Positions 7,809-15,664 of a stretch of DNA of 64,000 nt are shown piece after piece. Origin of the DNA: JACRCG01 sp964524835 (GTDB lineage: Bacteria; Desulfobacterota; Desulfuromonadia; Geobacterales; Pseudopelobacteraceae); assembly GCA_964524835.1 (NCBI GenBank), contig CAZGEG010000007.1:115252-179251 (forward strand), given 5' to 3'. The position numbers and the translations under genes are program-made. The stretch's first letter is position 1, and every line of letters begins with the position of its first letter. Under the pieces are notes generated by a model. The model saw nothing but the letters and a program-made list of their open reading frames with translations, had not been told where the DNA came from and ran no database searches.

Positions 7809-10412
7809 ATGTCATTCACCAACCCCGCAAACATAATCACCCGCTGGTCGGTTGTCGGCATGGAAGGGATGTGGGCGAAAATGTTCGATCCACCCAAGGA
7901 CAGCCCGGACACTCCGGACCTGTTGTTGCCGACCAATCCGGTTCCCGAGGTGCTGGCCACCGCCGGCTTTCAGAGGGCGCCCAACACGCCTCATACCGTT
8001 GTAATAGAGTTGATGCACGGCATCAAGCTGGACACCTGGGATTTCCGTCCAAACCAGATGATGTTTTTTCTTTTCAAAAATCCCGACTCGAATCTCCCTG
8101 TTACCGGTGACGAGTTCCCCAGCGCCACCATGCGCATGCCCCGGGGGGTGGTGTTCCACTGCATAACCGACGGCAAGGGGCCGCCCCCGCACACCATCCA
8201 CTGGCACGGCATGGAGCCGACCACCATCAACGACGGCGTCGGCCACTGCTCCATGGAGATCGGCAGATACAACTACCAGTGGCAGCCCAACTACATCGGC
8301 TCCTATTTCGCCCACTGCCACCGCAACACCGTCCAGCACTTCGAGTTCGGCCTCTACTTCCTCATCCTCATCGAACCGCCTGACGCCTACTTCGCCACCC
8401 AGGTGAATCCGACCATCCCGATCGGTCACTGCCGGGACGGCAAGCGCCGCACTGCCGCCAACTTGGCGGCTTTCCCCCAGTTTCCGGACTGGAACTCCAA
8501 CGAGACGTACGATCCCGACCCCTGGGTCCCTGTCGCGGGGCAGCCATGGACCGCCGATCCACGGATCCGCTTTGCCACCGACCCGCACGGCAACACCGTT
8601 TCCTATGACGTCGAGGCGCTCTGGGTCATGGATGACCGTGATTCCACGTGGAGCGACCTGGGTTCAAATGCTCGGGCTACCTACCCCCAGTACGGGACCA
8701 GGCCCGGTTTCAACGACAGCTTCCACAACAACGCCGACGTTCCGGCCTTGCCTACCGATTTTTTCGCCTTCAACGATTTTCATGCCGACTACTGGTATGT
8801 CACCGGGGTGCCGGTGCCTACCCCCCCTGGAGGGCCGGCGGCCAGCATTCCCCCCAACATCGTCATCCCTGCCGGGCTGAACAGCGGCGTTGCCGGCTCG
8901 CAGGTTTCCATCAATGCCGTCGTCGGTCAGACCATCCTGGTACGTTGCCTCGACGCCGCCTACAACAGCATCGAAGTGACCTTCCCGGTTGATGTCGTCA
9001 TCATCGCCTGGGACGGGCGCGCCCTCGGCGTCATGCCCTACGGCCACAACGAAGCCTACCTGGTGCCGGCCGGCACGCCGATCAAGCAGACAACCGCCCG
9101 GCGTTTCGATGGCTTGATAAGGGCTACTGCGCCGATCAACTCGTATGCCACGGTAAAATTCATCAACACCCGCGGCCAGGTTCCGGGCACCCCGGATGAA
9201 GTGCTCTGCACCGCCCGTATCCCGATCAACATTTCGGCGGTGACAGTTACGGCGACAACTAGCGTACCAAGTCCTCAGTTAGTAGGCACTGCGGTGACAG
9301 TTACAGCAACCATAACTAGAGATCCCGGCAACCAGGCCCCGACAACCGGTACGTATGAATACCGGTTTTGGCTTAACTCCGGCGCCGGTTTCGAAATCGC
9401 ACAGGACTATGATTCAGCTAATACATTCGTCTGGACTCCAGCTGTAAGTGGAGCCTATGACATCCTGGTAGACATGAGAAGTGTCGGTTCCACCGCTTTG
9501 CGGGATGCCTCCACCAAACTTTTCTACTATCAGATTACGTCAGTAGCTACAGGCGTTACTGCAACTCCTGATCTGGCCAGCCCCCAAGCGGCGGGTACGC
9601 CGATTACGATTACTGCTCTCGGCCAGGGTGGAAGCGGTTCGTATGAATACCGGTTCTGGCTCAACTCAGGTTCCGGCTTCAATATCACCCAGGACTTCAG
9701 TGCCACAAATACTTTAGTCTGGACGCCGGCGTTGAGCGGAGCCTATGACATACTGGTGGACGTGAGAAATGCGGGATCTACTGCCTTACGAGAGGCTTCC
9801 ACGAAGATATTCTACTATCAGGTTCTACCATCAGCTGCAACAGGCGTAACAGTGACATCTGACAAATCTAGTCCGGTGTCGCTGGGAAATACAATCACCT
9901 ACACAGCCCTCGGCCAAGGGGGAAGCGGTTCGTACGAATACCGGTTCTGGATCAACTCCGGCTCCGGCTTTACCATCGTCCAGGAATATAGCGCTACCAA
10001 TACTTTTGCCTGGACTCCGGTTGTGACAGGAGCCTATGACCTTCTGGTAGATGTGCGGAGTGCCGGTTCAACGGCCCAAAGGGAAGCATCCACCAAGATT
10101 TTCTATTATCAAATTGTACCTGCAGCCGCAACCGGGGTCACCTTGACACCTAACCTTGCCAGTCCTCAGTCGGTGGGTACGCCGGTTACCTTCACCGCTC
10201 TTGGCCAGGGGGGAAGCGGTTCATACGAATTCCGCTTCTGGATCAACTCCGGCTTAGGCTTTGACATTGTTCAGGATTATAGCGCATCCAACGCACTGGT
10301 CTGGACACCGGTTGCAACCGGAGCCTACGATATCCTGGTTGATGTTAGGAGTACCGGTTCAGCGGCATTCCGCGAAGCATCCACAAAGCTCTTCTTCTAT
10401 CAGATACAGTAA
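7809..10412 (+). CDS. Multicopper oxidase second half (HWH and HCH motifs) with four C-terminal repeat modules, no signal peptide
   Basis: 867 residues from the ATG at 7809, which follows AAAGGAG at 7795-7801; an in-frame ATG at 7716 overlaps the previous gene and lacks a ribosome site. Neither start gives a signal peptide. Residues about 100-190 form a cupredoxin domain with H128-TI-H131-W-H133-G and H169-C170-H171, with H176 and FGLY following: two HxH motifs and a type 1 Cys. A second beta domain follows (about residues 350-470). Four modules then run to the end (from about 9231), closing in FFYQIQ. With the preceding Tat protein it supplies all four HxH motifs of a trinuclear copper site. 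Export as a passenger of its Tat partner is inferred. Confidence 0.8.
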   Translation: MSFTNPANIITRWSVVGMEGMWAKMFDPPKDSPDTPDLLLPTNPVPEVLATAGFQRAPNTPHTVVIELMHGIKLDTWDFRPNQMMFFLFKNPDSNLPVTGDEFPSATMRMPRGVVFHCITDGKGPPPHTIHWHGMEPTTINDGVGHCSMEIGRYNYQWQPNYIGSYFAHCHRNTVQHFEFGLYFLILIEPPDAYFATQVNPTIPIGHCRDGKRRTAANLAAFPQFPDWNSNETYDPDPWVPVAGQPWTADPRIRFATDPHGNTVSYDVEALWVMDDRDSTWSDLGSNARATYPQYGTRPGFNDSFHNNADVPALPTDFFAFNDFHADYWYVTGVPVPTPPGGPAASIPPNIVIPAGLNSGVAGSQVSINAVVGQTILVRCLDAAYNSIEVTFPVDVVIIAWDGRALGVMPYGHNEAYLVPAGTPIKQTTARRFDGLIRATAPINSYATVKFINTRGQVPGTPDEVLCTARIPINISAVTVTATTSVPSPQLVGTAVTVTATITRDPGNQAPTTGTYEYRFWLNSGAGFEIAQDYDSANTFVWTPAVSGAYDILVDMRSVGSTALRDASTKLFYYQITSVATGVTATPDLASPQAAGTPITITALGQGGSGSYEYRFWLNSGSGFNITQDFSATNTLVWTPALSGAYDILVDVRNAGSTALREASTKIFYYQVLPSAATGVTVTSDKSSPVSLGNTITYTALGQGGSGSYEYRFWINSGSGFTIVQEYSATNTFAWTPVVTGAYDLLVDVRSAGSTAQREASTKIFYYQIVPAAATGVTLTPNLASPQSVGTPVTFTALGQGGSGSYEFRFWINSGLGFDIVQDYSASNALVWTPVATGAYDILVDVRSTGSAAFREASTKLFFYQIQ
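9231..10409 (+). repeat. Four tandem units encoding the shared C-terminal module (split oxidase)
   Basis: Unit starts are about 9231 (divergent, with a 6-8 residue insertion), 9546, 9837 and 10128. The last three are exactly 291 bp apart and the final unit is 282 bp. The core is the same as in the peroxidase repeats, including YEYRFW, WTP, GAYDILVD and FYYQI, ending FFYQIQ. Confidence 0.9.
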
Positions 10413-10462
10413 AGCAGGATTGTTAACAAGATGCCGACTTTTAGAAGCTTTTGTCATTGATG

Positions 10463-10494
10463 GAGGAGGGGCTTACGCCCCTCCTCGTTTTTTT
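10463..10494 (+). terminator. Rho-independent terminator after the split oxidase
   Basis: A perfect 10-bp GC-rich stem, GAGGAGGGGC (10463-10472) with GCCCCTCCTC (10477-10486), has a TTAC loop and is followed by G and seven T. It ends the transcript about 50 bases after the stop of the 7809 gene. Confidence 0.92.
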
Positions 10495-10582
10495 GGCAGA
10501 CATGGCTGCAAATCAACTGAGTGGTATATTATCCATTGAATTCAAGCAAATACGATTTTGCTATTCCAAAAGGTATTTTCCC

Positions 10583-11191
10583 ATGTCGAAGATAAAACTT
10601 TTGGTCGTGCGCCTGGCAATTCTACTTGCTGTCCTGTCCTCCGCCGTTTTAGTCGGGGGTGATGGCGCCCTCCCCGCCACATGGTTTGTTCCCGAAGGGA
10701 CCACTTTGGGCACCACTCAAGTGGCAAATTTTTTCGATGCGAACCAGCTCTATTTCAACGTCCAGAGTGCAATCAACAGTAATGGAGAAATCAGGGGAGA
10801 AATCACACCATCATCCGTTATCTACCAAACGGACGCAGGCAAACCCTTTGTTTCCAATCCTGCCAATAATCCGGTTACCTTTGCCGCACTGCTGGGAGGC
10901 GATCAGGTAAGGCCACGCAATGTGGTAACCAGGCAGCTTTCCGGTTTTGTCAAGGAAAGCGGGGTTGGCAGTGCGGCAACGTCAGCATTTATCCGCTTTG
11001 GCGACGCAACGACAAACGGGCCCGGAATCGTCAATCTCGTAAATAGTGGAAACGGTGTATGGACTGTGCCGAAAATCAATAACCCGGCACTTAGCAGTGC
11101 TGTTATTGCGGCTTTCAACAATGATACTCTCTACGTCAACATCTGCACCCAGACTAACCCCGGAGGTGAACTTCGAGGCCAGGATGACTAA
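10583..11191 (+). CDS. Exported CHRD-domain protein
   Basis: 202 residues. The ATG at 10583 follows AAAAGG at 10568-10573; an in-frame ATG far upstream (10451) would run through the terminator and is unlikely. Residues 1-30 form a signal peptide. The C-terminal VNICTQTNPGGELRGQ is the hallmark end of a CHRD domain, and an earlier NSNGEIRGEI suggests a second, partly preserved CHRD-like half. The CHRD fold is shared by chordin and many bacterial secreted proteins; its role in bacteria is not established. It stands alone between a terminator and the RCC1 remnant, within the redox locus, and is probably extracytoplasmic. Confidence 0.72.
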   Translation: MSKIKLLVVRLAILLAVLSSAVLVGGDGALPATWFVPEGTTLGTTQVANFFDANQLYFNVQSAINSNGEIRGEITPSSVIYQTDAGKPFVSNPANNPVTFAALLGGDQVRPRNVVTRQLSGFVKESGVGSAATSAFIRFGDATTNGPGIVNLVNSGNGVWTVPKINNPALSSAVIAAFNNDTLYVNICTQTNPGGELRGQDD

Positions 11192-11201
11192 GTTGGCGTA
11201 A

Positions 11202-11336
11202 TTGCGCGGATTGATACTGCTAACAGTCTCCCTTATTATCATCATCTGGATGGCAGGCGCCTCCTGGGGAGCTACCCCGTCTGTCCGGGCGGGAGGTAAC
11301 CACACCCTGGCGCTGAAGATGCCGGCACGAGGATAA
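11202..11336 (+). pseudogene. Remnant of an exported RCC1-repeat protein (signal peptide plus first repeat strand)
   Basis: A 44-codon frame from TTG (11202) to TAA (11334-11336) reads as a signal peptide (LILLTVSLIIIIWMAGASWG) followed directly by VRAGGNHTLALK, the recognisable core of an RCC1 (regulator of chromosome condensation) repeat. It then stops after six more residues. Genuine RCC1-type exported proteins in this group carry several such repeats, so this is probably the 5' stub of a larger gene whose remainder was deleted. No matching downstream repeats are seen. A functional micropeptide cannot be excluded. Confidence 0.45.
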
Positions 11337-11464
11337 CGAATTACCAGATTACACCCTGACTCCACGATTACTTACATTTTTATAATAAACTGTTAGACTT
11401 ACCGGCGACCCGCAGGTATGATTCCGGCTGACTGTTGCATTACCTGATAAGCAAAGGACGGAGA

Positions 11465-12169
11465 ATGAACATACACATCGGCATACTGCTCGGGCTGCTT
11501 CTGTTGGCAGACACCTGCCGGGCAGGCTCGGGGGTAGACCCAAAAAAGGAAGTCGACAAGATCAACTACAGCGTCGGGTACCAGATCGGCGGCGACTTCC
11601 TGGCACTGGGTGTGGAGCTGAACTCCGAGGCTTTGCTGCAGGGGATCAGGGATGCTCTCGGCAAGAACGAGCCCCTGCTGCCCCGCCAGCAGATGAACTC
11701 GACGCTGGTGAATCTGAAGCAGAAAATTGTCGCCGGGCAGAAGGCCCTGCAAAAGCAGCATGCCGCGGAAAGCCGTCAGGCCGGCGCTGACTTCCTGAAA
11801 AACAATGCCGGGCAAAAGGGGGTAACGGTATTACCGAGCGGGGTTCAATACCTGGTGCTCACCGCCGGGACCGGAAAGAAACCGACCCTGAAGGATGACG
11901 TCGACGTTCACTATCGCCTTACCCGGGTTGATGGCACGGAAATCGGCAGCACCTATACCGGCAGCAAACCGAGAACCATCACCCTGTCCAAGGCTGTTCC
12001 GGGTTTGCAGGAAGTTCTGCCGCTGATGGCGGAAGGGTCCAGATGGAAGATTGTCTTCCCTGCCGAAGCAACCGCGGGTGCAGGTGAACTTCTTGAAAAC
12101 CGTGGTACGATGATCTACGAAATGGAGTTGCTTTCCGTCAAGCCCGCCCGGCGGGATGAACCAAAGTGA
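11465..12169 (+). CDS. Exported FKBP-type peptidyl-prolyl isomerase (Mip/FkpA-like)
   Basis: 234 residues from the ATG at 11465 (AAGGACGGAGA upstream). A signal peptide (about residues 1-20) is followed by the FKBP N-terminal dimerisation region (INYSVGYQIGGDF, about residues 32-45, and a charged helix to residue 115) and a C-terminal FKBP domain (about residues 120-225, VDVHYRLTRVDGTEI, VPGLQEVLPLM, MIYEMELL). Several residues lining the usual FKBP pocket look replaced: the FDSS and IPP motifs are absent. It may therefore be more chaperone than isomerase. Its position before a large exported oxidase suggests help in periplasmic folding. Confidence 0.8.
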   Translation: MNIHIGILLGLLLLADTCRAGSGVDPKKEVDKINYSVGYQIGGDFLALGVELNSEALLQGIRDALGKNEPLLPRQQMNSTLVNLKQKIVAGQKALQKQHAAESRQAGADFLKNNAGQKGVTVLPSGVQYLVLTAGTGKKPTLKDDVDVHYRLTRVDGTEIGSTYTGSKPRTITLSKAVPGLQEVLPLMAEGSRWKIVFPAEATAGAGELLENRGTMIYEMELLSVKPARRDEPK

Positions 12170-12374
12170 CAGAACAGAATACCACACGTAGCCGACCCAG
12201 CCGAACATAGGACAAATTCCTATGCGAACTTCAGGGATGCGTAGCTGAAATACGGACAACGGCTGATTATCCAACATTCCGTGGTTAAGGTATTATTATC
12301 TCACGTCGATTCACCACTGCCCGGCAGTGAATACACATTTTGGGGCGGGAAGTCGTTCCAGAAGGAGGATTCAG

Positions 12375-15300
12375 ATGAGCCGCTACAGAAAGATTTTTGG
12401 CCGTTGTATCCCTTTACTCGCAGTTGCCGTTTTCACAGTGTTATCCGCTTCACCCGCACTATCCGCACCTGTCCCCGGGGGAACCCTCGACCCGGCAACC
12501 ATCCCCAAATACGTCACCCCGCTGGTCATCCCGCCCGAGATGCCCAAAAGCGTCGGCTCGCCCGCACCGGCGGCCGACTACGACATCGCCGTGCGGCAGT
12601 TCAAGCAGCAGATCCTGCCGGGGGGGATATGGGGCTCCACTTTCCCGAATCCTTCCGGTGTAGGAACGATCGGCCCCTTCCCGGCGACAACGGTCTGGAG
12701 TTACGGCCGGGCGGCTGACCCACTCCCCGATTCCTCCGCAATCGGCGGTGCTGTCGGTGTCGCACCGGCGCAGAACTCGACCTTCAACTACCCGGCGTTC
12801 ACCGTTGAAAACAGCACGGCAGTAACAACGTCAGTGCGCTGGATCAACGATCTGGTTGACCCGATCAGCGGCAATTATCTGCCGCATCTCTTCCCGGTCG
12901 ATCAGACCCTGCACTGGGCAAATCCGCCCAAGGCGAACTGTGCCATGGGCGCCCCGAACCGCACCGACTGCGAGACCATGGTACCCGACCCCTATACCGG
13001 TCCGGTGCCGCTCGTAACCCATGTCCACGGCTCCCACGTCCAGCCGGACAGCGACGGCTACCCTGAGGCATGGTGGCTCCCTGGGGCTCCCGGCACCAAG
13101 GGGATTCCGGCGAGCTATGGAGAGCGCGGCAATGTCTTCACCCAGGCCAACAATGCCAATACCGTCGCCGGTTCCGCCTACTACAGCTATCAGAACACCC
13201 AGCCCGCCTCGACGCTCTGGTATCATGACCATGCCCTCGGCATGACACGGCTGAACGTCTATGCCGGCCCCGCCGGTTTCTGGCTCGTCCGTGGCGGCGC
13301 CAACGACACGGCTCCCGGCGTCCTGCCCGGACCGGCTCCGTCAATTGCCGGCGGCGACCCGAACTTTAACGCAGTAACCCGGGCAAGCATCCGCGAGATC
13401 CCGATCGCGATCCAGGACCGCTCCTTCAACGCCGACGGCTCGCTCTTTTATCCGGCCAGCCGTTCCTTCTTTGACACCTTTACCGGGCCGTACATCGGCA
13501 CCATGCTGCCGGGTGAGTTTTCCGACATTTCCGGAATCTGGAACCCGGAAGCCTTTTTCAACACCATGGTCGTCAACGGCACGACCTGGCCGAAGCTGGA
13601 TGTAGCACCGGCCCGTTATCGTTTGCGCCTGCTGGACGGCTGCAACTCGCGCACCCTCAACCTCTCCATGTTCGTCATCACCGGCCCCGGACCCGACGGC
13701 GTTTTCGGCACGGTTGATGACGTAAAAGGGGCGGAAGTGCCTTTCTACCAGATCGGCGGCGATCAGGGATTTCTTCCCAATGTTGTCAGGATCGAGACCG
13801 GACTGATTACCACGCTTCCCGGCAACGGCACGATTCCGGCCGCCGTTCCTGCTCCGCATCCATCCCAGGCCCTGCTGTTGGGACCGGCTGAACGCGCCGA
13901 CGTAATCGTCGATTTCAGCGGCATGGCAAACGGCACCCGCGTCCGCATCTTCAACACCGCGCCCGACGGCCCCTTCGGCGGATTTCCGGACATTGCCGCC
14001 GATCCCCTCACCTCCGGTCAGGTGATGGATTTTATCGTCGATATTGCCTTGACAAAGCCGACCGACGCAACCACGACCCTGCCGCAGAACCTGGTGCTCC
14101 CGGCTGAAGCTCCCCTTGGCGCTGAAACCAATACCCGCATGGTGTCCCTTAACGAACTGATGTCCGATCAGGTCTGCGTCGAGATCGACCCCAACACCGG
14201 GGTAATCACCACCCTCTTTACCAGGCCCCCGGCTGATCCGACCTTTCTGGCGAACTGCCTGGTAACAGCGCCGCTTACCCCCGGCAACCTGGTCGATGCC
14301 ATGGGACCTCGCCAGGCGCGGCTCGGCGTCATGACGGTCGATCCGCTTACCGGCAACCTGCTCTCCCAGAACCTGAAATGGGGTGATGCAATCACCGAGT
14401 TTCCGCAGCTGAACAGCATCGAAATCTGGGAAATATTTAATACCACCGTCGATGCCCACCCGATCCACCTGCACCTGGTCCGCTACGAAGTGATCAACCG
14501 GCAGAATCTGGACCCGGTCACCCTGCTGCCGGTGCCCGGAACGGTTACCGCGGCACAGCCGAATGAAGCAGGCTACAAGGATACCGTTGTCGCCCTGCCC
14601 GGCCAGGTGACCAGGATCAAGGCCAAGTTCGACATCGCCGGCCTGTATGTATGGCACTGCCATATTGTCGAGCATGAAGACAACGAAATGATGCGGCCGT
14701 TTATCGTTACCGCTCCGGCCACCGGTGTAACCCTTACTCCCGGTGCTGCAAGTCCGCAGGCCAGCGGTACTCCGATTACATTCACCGCAGCAGCCCTGGG
14801 AGGGTCGGGACCATTTGAATACCGGTTCTGGATCAACTCCGGCGCCGGCTTCACCATCGTTCAGGATTACAGTGCCGCTAACACCATGGTCTGGACGCCG
14901 GTCGCAACCGGAGCCTACGACATCCTCGTCGATGTAAGAAGCACCGGATCTTTGGCCGCACGGGAAGCGTCCACCAAGCTTTTTTATTATATGATCGTCC
15001 CCGTAGCCGCTACCGGAGTCACCGTGTCACCCGATCTGGCCAGCCCCCAGGCGGCAGGTACACCAATTACCTTCACAGCCCTCGGACAGGGGGGAAGCGG
15101 TTCGTACGAGTTCCGGTTCTGGATCAACTCCGGCGCCGGCTTCACCATCGTTCAGGATTACAGTGCCNNNNNNNNNNNNNNNNNNNNNNNNNNNNNNNNN
15201 NNNNNNNNNNNNNNNNNNNNNNNNNNNNNNNNNNNNNNNNNNNNNNNNNNNNNNNNNNNNNNNNNNNGGACGCCGGTCGCAACCGGAGCCTACGACATCC

Positions 15301-15377
15301 TCGTCGATGTAAGAAGCACCGGTTCCACGTCATTCCGCGAAGCATCGACAAAAATATTCTTTTACCAGGTGCAATGA
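12375..15377 (+). CDS. CotA/bilirubin-oxidase-like multicopper oxidase with C-terminal repeat modules (interrupted by assembly gap)
   Basis: The ATG at 12375 follows AAGGAGG (12362-12369). A Sec signal peptide covers about residues 1-32. All four copper motifs are present: H216-V-H218-GSH, WYH284-D-H286, H695-PI-H698-L-H700, and H761-C762-H763-IVEH767 with axial M772. It is therefore a complete three-domain enzyme expected to oxidise a substrate at type 1 copper and reduce oxygen to water. From 14718 on come repeat modules; the second contains 100 N, and the sequence resumes in frame and ends FFYQVQ. Because the gap size is arbitrary, the true protein length and module number are unknown. Probably surface-exposed or extracellular. 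Confidence 0.88.
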   Translation: MSRYRKIFGRCIPLLAVAVFTVLSASPALSAPVPGGTLDPATIPKYVTPLVIPPEMPKSVGSPAPAADYDIAVRQFKQQILPGGIWGSTFPNPSGVGTIGPFPATTVWSYGRAADPLPDSSAIGGAVGVAPAQNSTFNYPAFTVENSTAVTTSVRWINDLVDPISGNYLPHLFPVDQTLHWANPPKANCAMGAPNRTDCETMVPDPYTGPVPLVTHVHGSHVQPDSDGYPEAWWLPGAPGTKGIPASYGERGNVFTQANNANTVAGSAYYSYQNTQPASTLWYHDHALGMTRLNVYAGPAGFWLVRGGANDTAPGVLPGPAPSIAGGDPNFNAVTRASIREIPIAIQDRSFNADGSLFYPASRSFFDTFTGPYIGTMLPGEFSDISGIWNPEAFFNTMVVNGTTWPKLDVAPARYRLRLLDGCNSRTLNLSMFVITGPGPDGVFGTVDDVKGAEVPFYQIGGDQGFLPNVVRIETGLITTLPGNGTIPAAVPAPHPSQALLLGPAERADVIVDFSGMANGTRVRIFNTAPDGPFGGFPDIAADPLTSGQVMDFIVDIALTKPTDATTTLPQNLVLPAEAPLGAETNTRMVSLNELMSDQVCVEIDPNTGVITTLFTRPPADPTFLANCLVTAPLTPGNLVDAMGPRQARLGVMTVDPLTGNLLSQNLKWGDAITEFPQLNSIEIWEIFNTTVDAHPIHLHLVRYEVINRQNLDPVTLLPVPGTVTAAQPNEAGYKDTVVALPGQVTRIKAKFDIAGLYVWHCHIVEHEDNEMMRPFIVTAPATGVTLTPGAASPQASGTPITFTAAALGGSGPFEYRFWINSGAGFTIVQDYSAANTMVWTPVATGAYDILVDVRSTGSLAAREASTKLFYYMIVPVAATGVTVSPDLASPQAAGTPITFTALGQGGSGSYEFRFWINSGAGFTIVQDYSAXXXXXXXXXXXXXXXXXXXXXXXXXXXXXXXXXXTPVATGAYDILVDVRSTGSTSFREASTKIFFYQVQ
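14718..15374 (+). repeat. Shared C-terminal module units (CotA-like oxidase), at least two copies
   Basis: Unit 1 starts at 14718 and unit 2 at 15009, 291 bp apart and nearly identical over long stretches. Unit 2 is broken by the run of N. The sequence after the gap matches the 3' part of a terminal unit ending FFYQVQ. Either one interrupted unit or several collapsed units lie here. Confidence 0.85.
15168..15267. other. Assembly gap (100 N) inside a tandem repeat
   Basis: Exactly 100 N replaces sequence in repeat unit 2. By comparison with unit 1, only 16 bases are needed to join the flanks; 100 exceeds that by 84, a multiple of 3, which is why the frame appears kept. The real fill is probably 16 bases or 16 plus a multiple of 291. 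Confidence 0.95.
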
Positions 15378-15494
15378 GTGACCGAATGGATGATTTATAA
15401 TTAGTATTGCAGGAATCAATCATATCGCGTAGTAGTTAAAGCCTCTCAATAGCCGATTCCGTTTGTGAATCGATAACTCGTTACGAACAAAAAT

Positions 15495-15561
15495 CCAACC
15501 GGTTGGCTGGTCCACAAGTCCGTTTGTCCCGATCATATGCATGGGGGCAAACGGACTTGTG
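15495..15561. repeat. Palindrome and 14-bp inverted repeat ahead of the exopolysaccharide cluster
   Basis: CCAACCGGTTGG (15495-15506) is a perfect 12-bp palindrome. It is followed by CACAAGTCCGTTTG (15513-15526) and its exact complement CAAACGGACTTGTG (15548-15561) around a 21-base loop. No T-run follows, so it is not a standard terminator. It sits in the 287-bp gap between the oxidase and the export gene and may be a regulatory site, a dispersed palindromic repeat or part of the previous transcript's 3' end. Confidence 0.55.
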
Positions 15562-15664
15562 CTAAGGACTCGCCAAGCTCATAAATTGTTTTGCTGCAGA
15601 CAATACTAGAGTAGAGGCTTTTTATTCACGGCCAAATTAAAGATACGTAAGCAGGAGCATCTGG

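Noticed and set aside
6239..10412. The split oxidase as one gene broken by a frameshift
   Set aside because: Both halves have separate starts with good ribosome sites, a 64-base spacer and complete domain ends, so two genes are more likely.
10451..10582. Longer start for the CHRD protein at 10451
   Set aside because: It would begin just before and run through a perfect terminator hairpin; the ATG at 10583 begins a clear signal peptide.
12215..12235. CATAGGA...TCCTATG hairpin upstream of the CotA-like oxidase
   Set aside because: A 7-bp stem in a 200-bp gap with no T-run or conserved context; could be chance.
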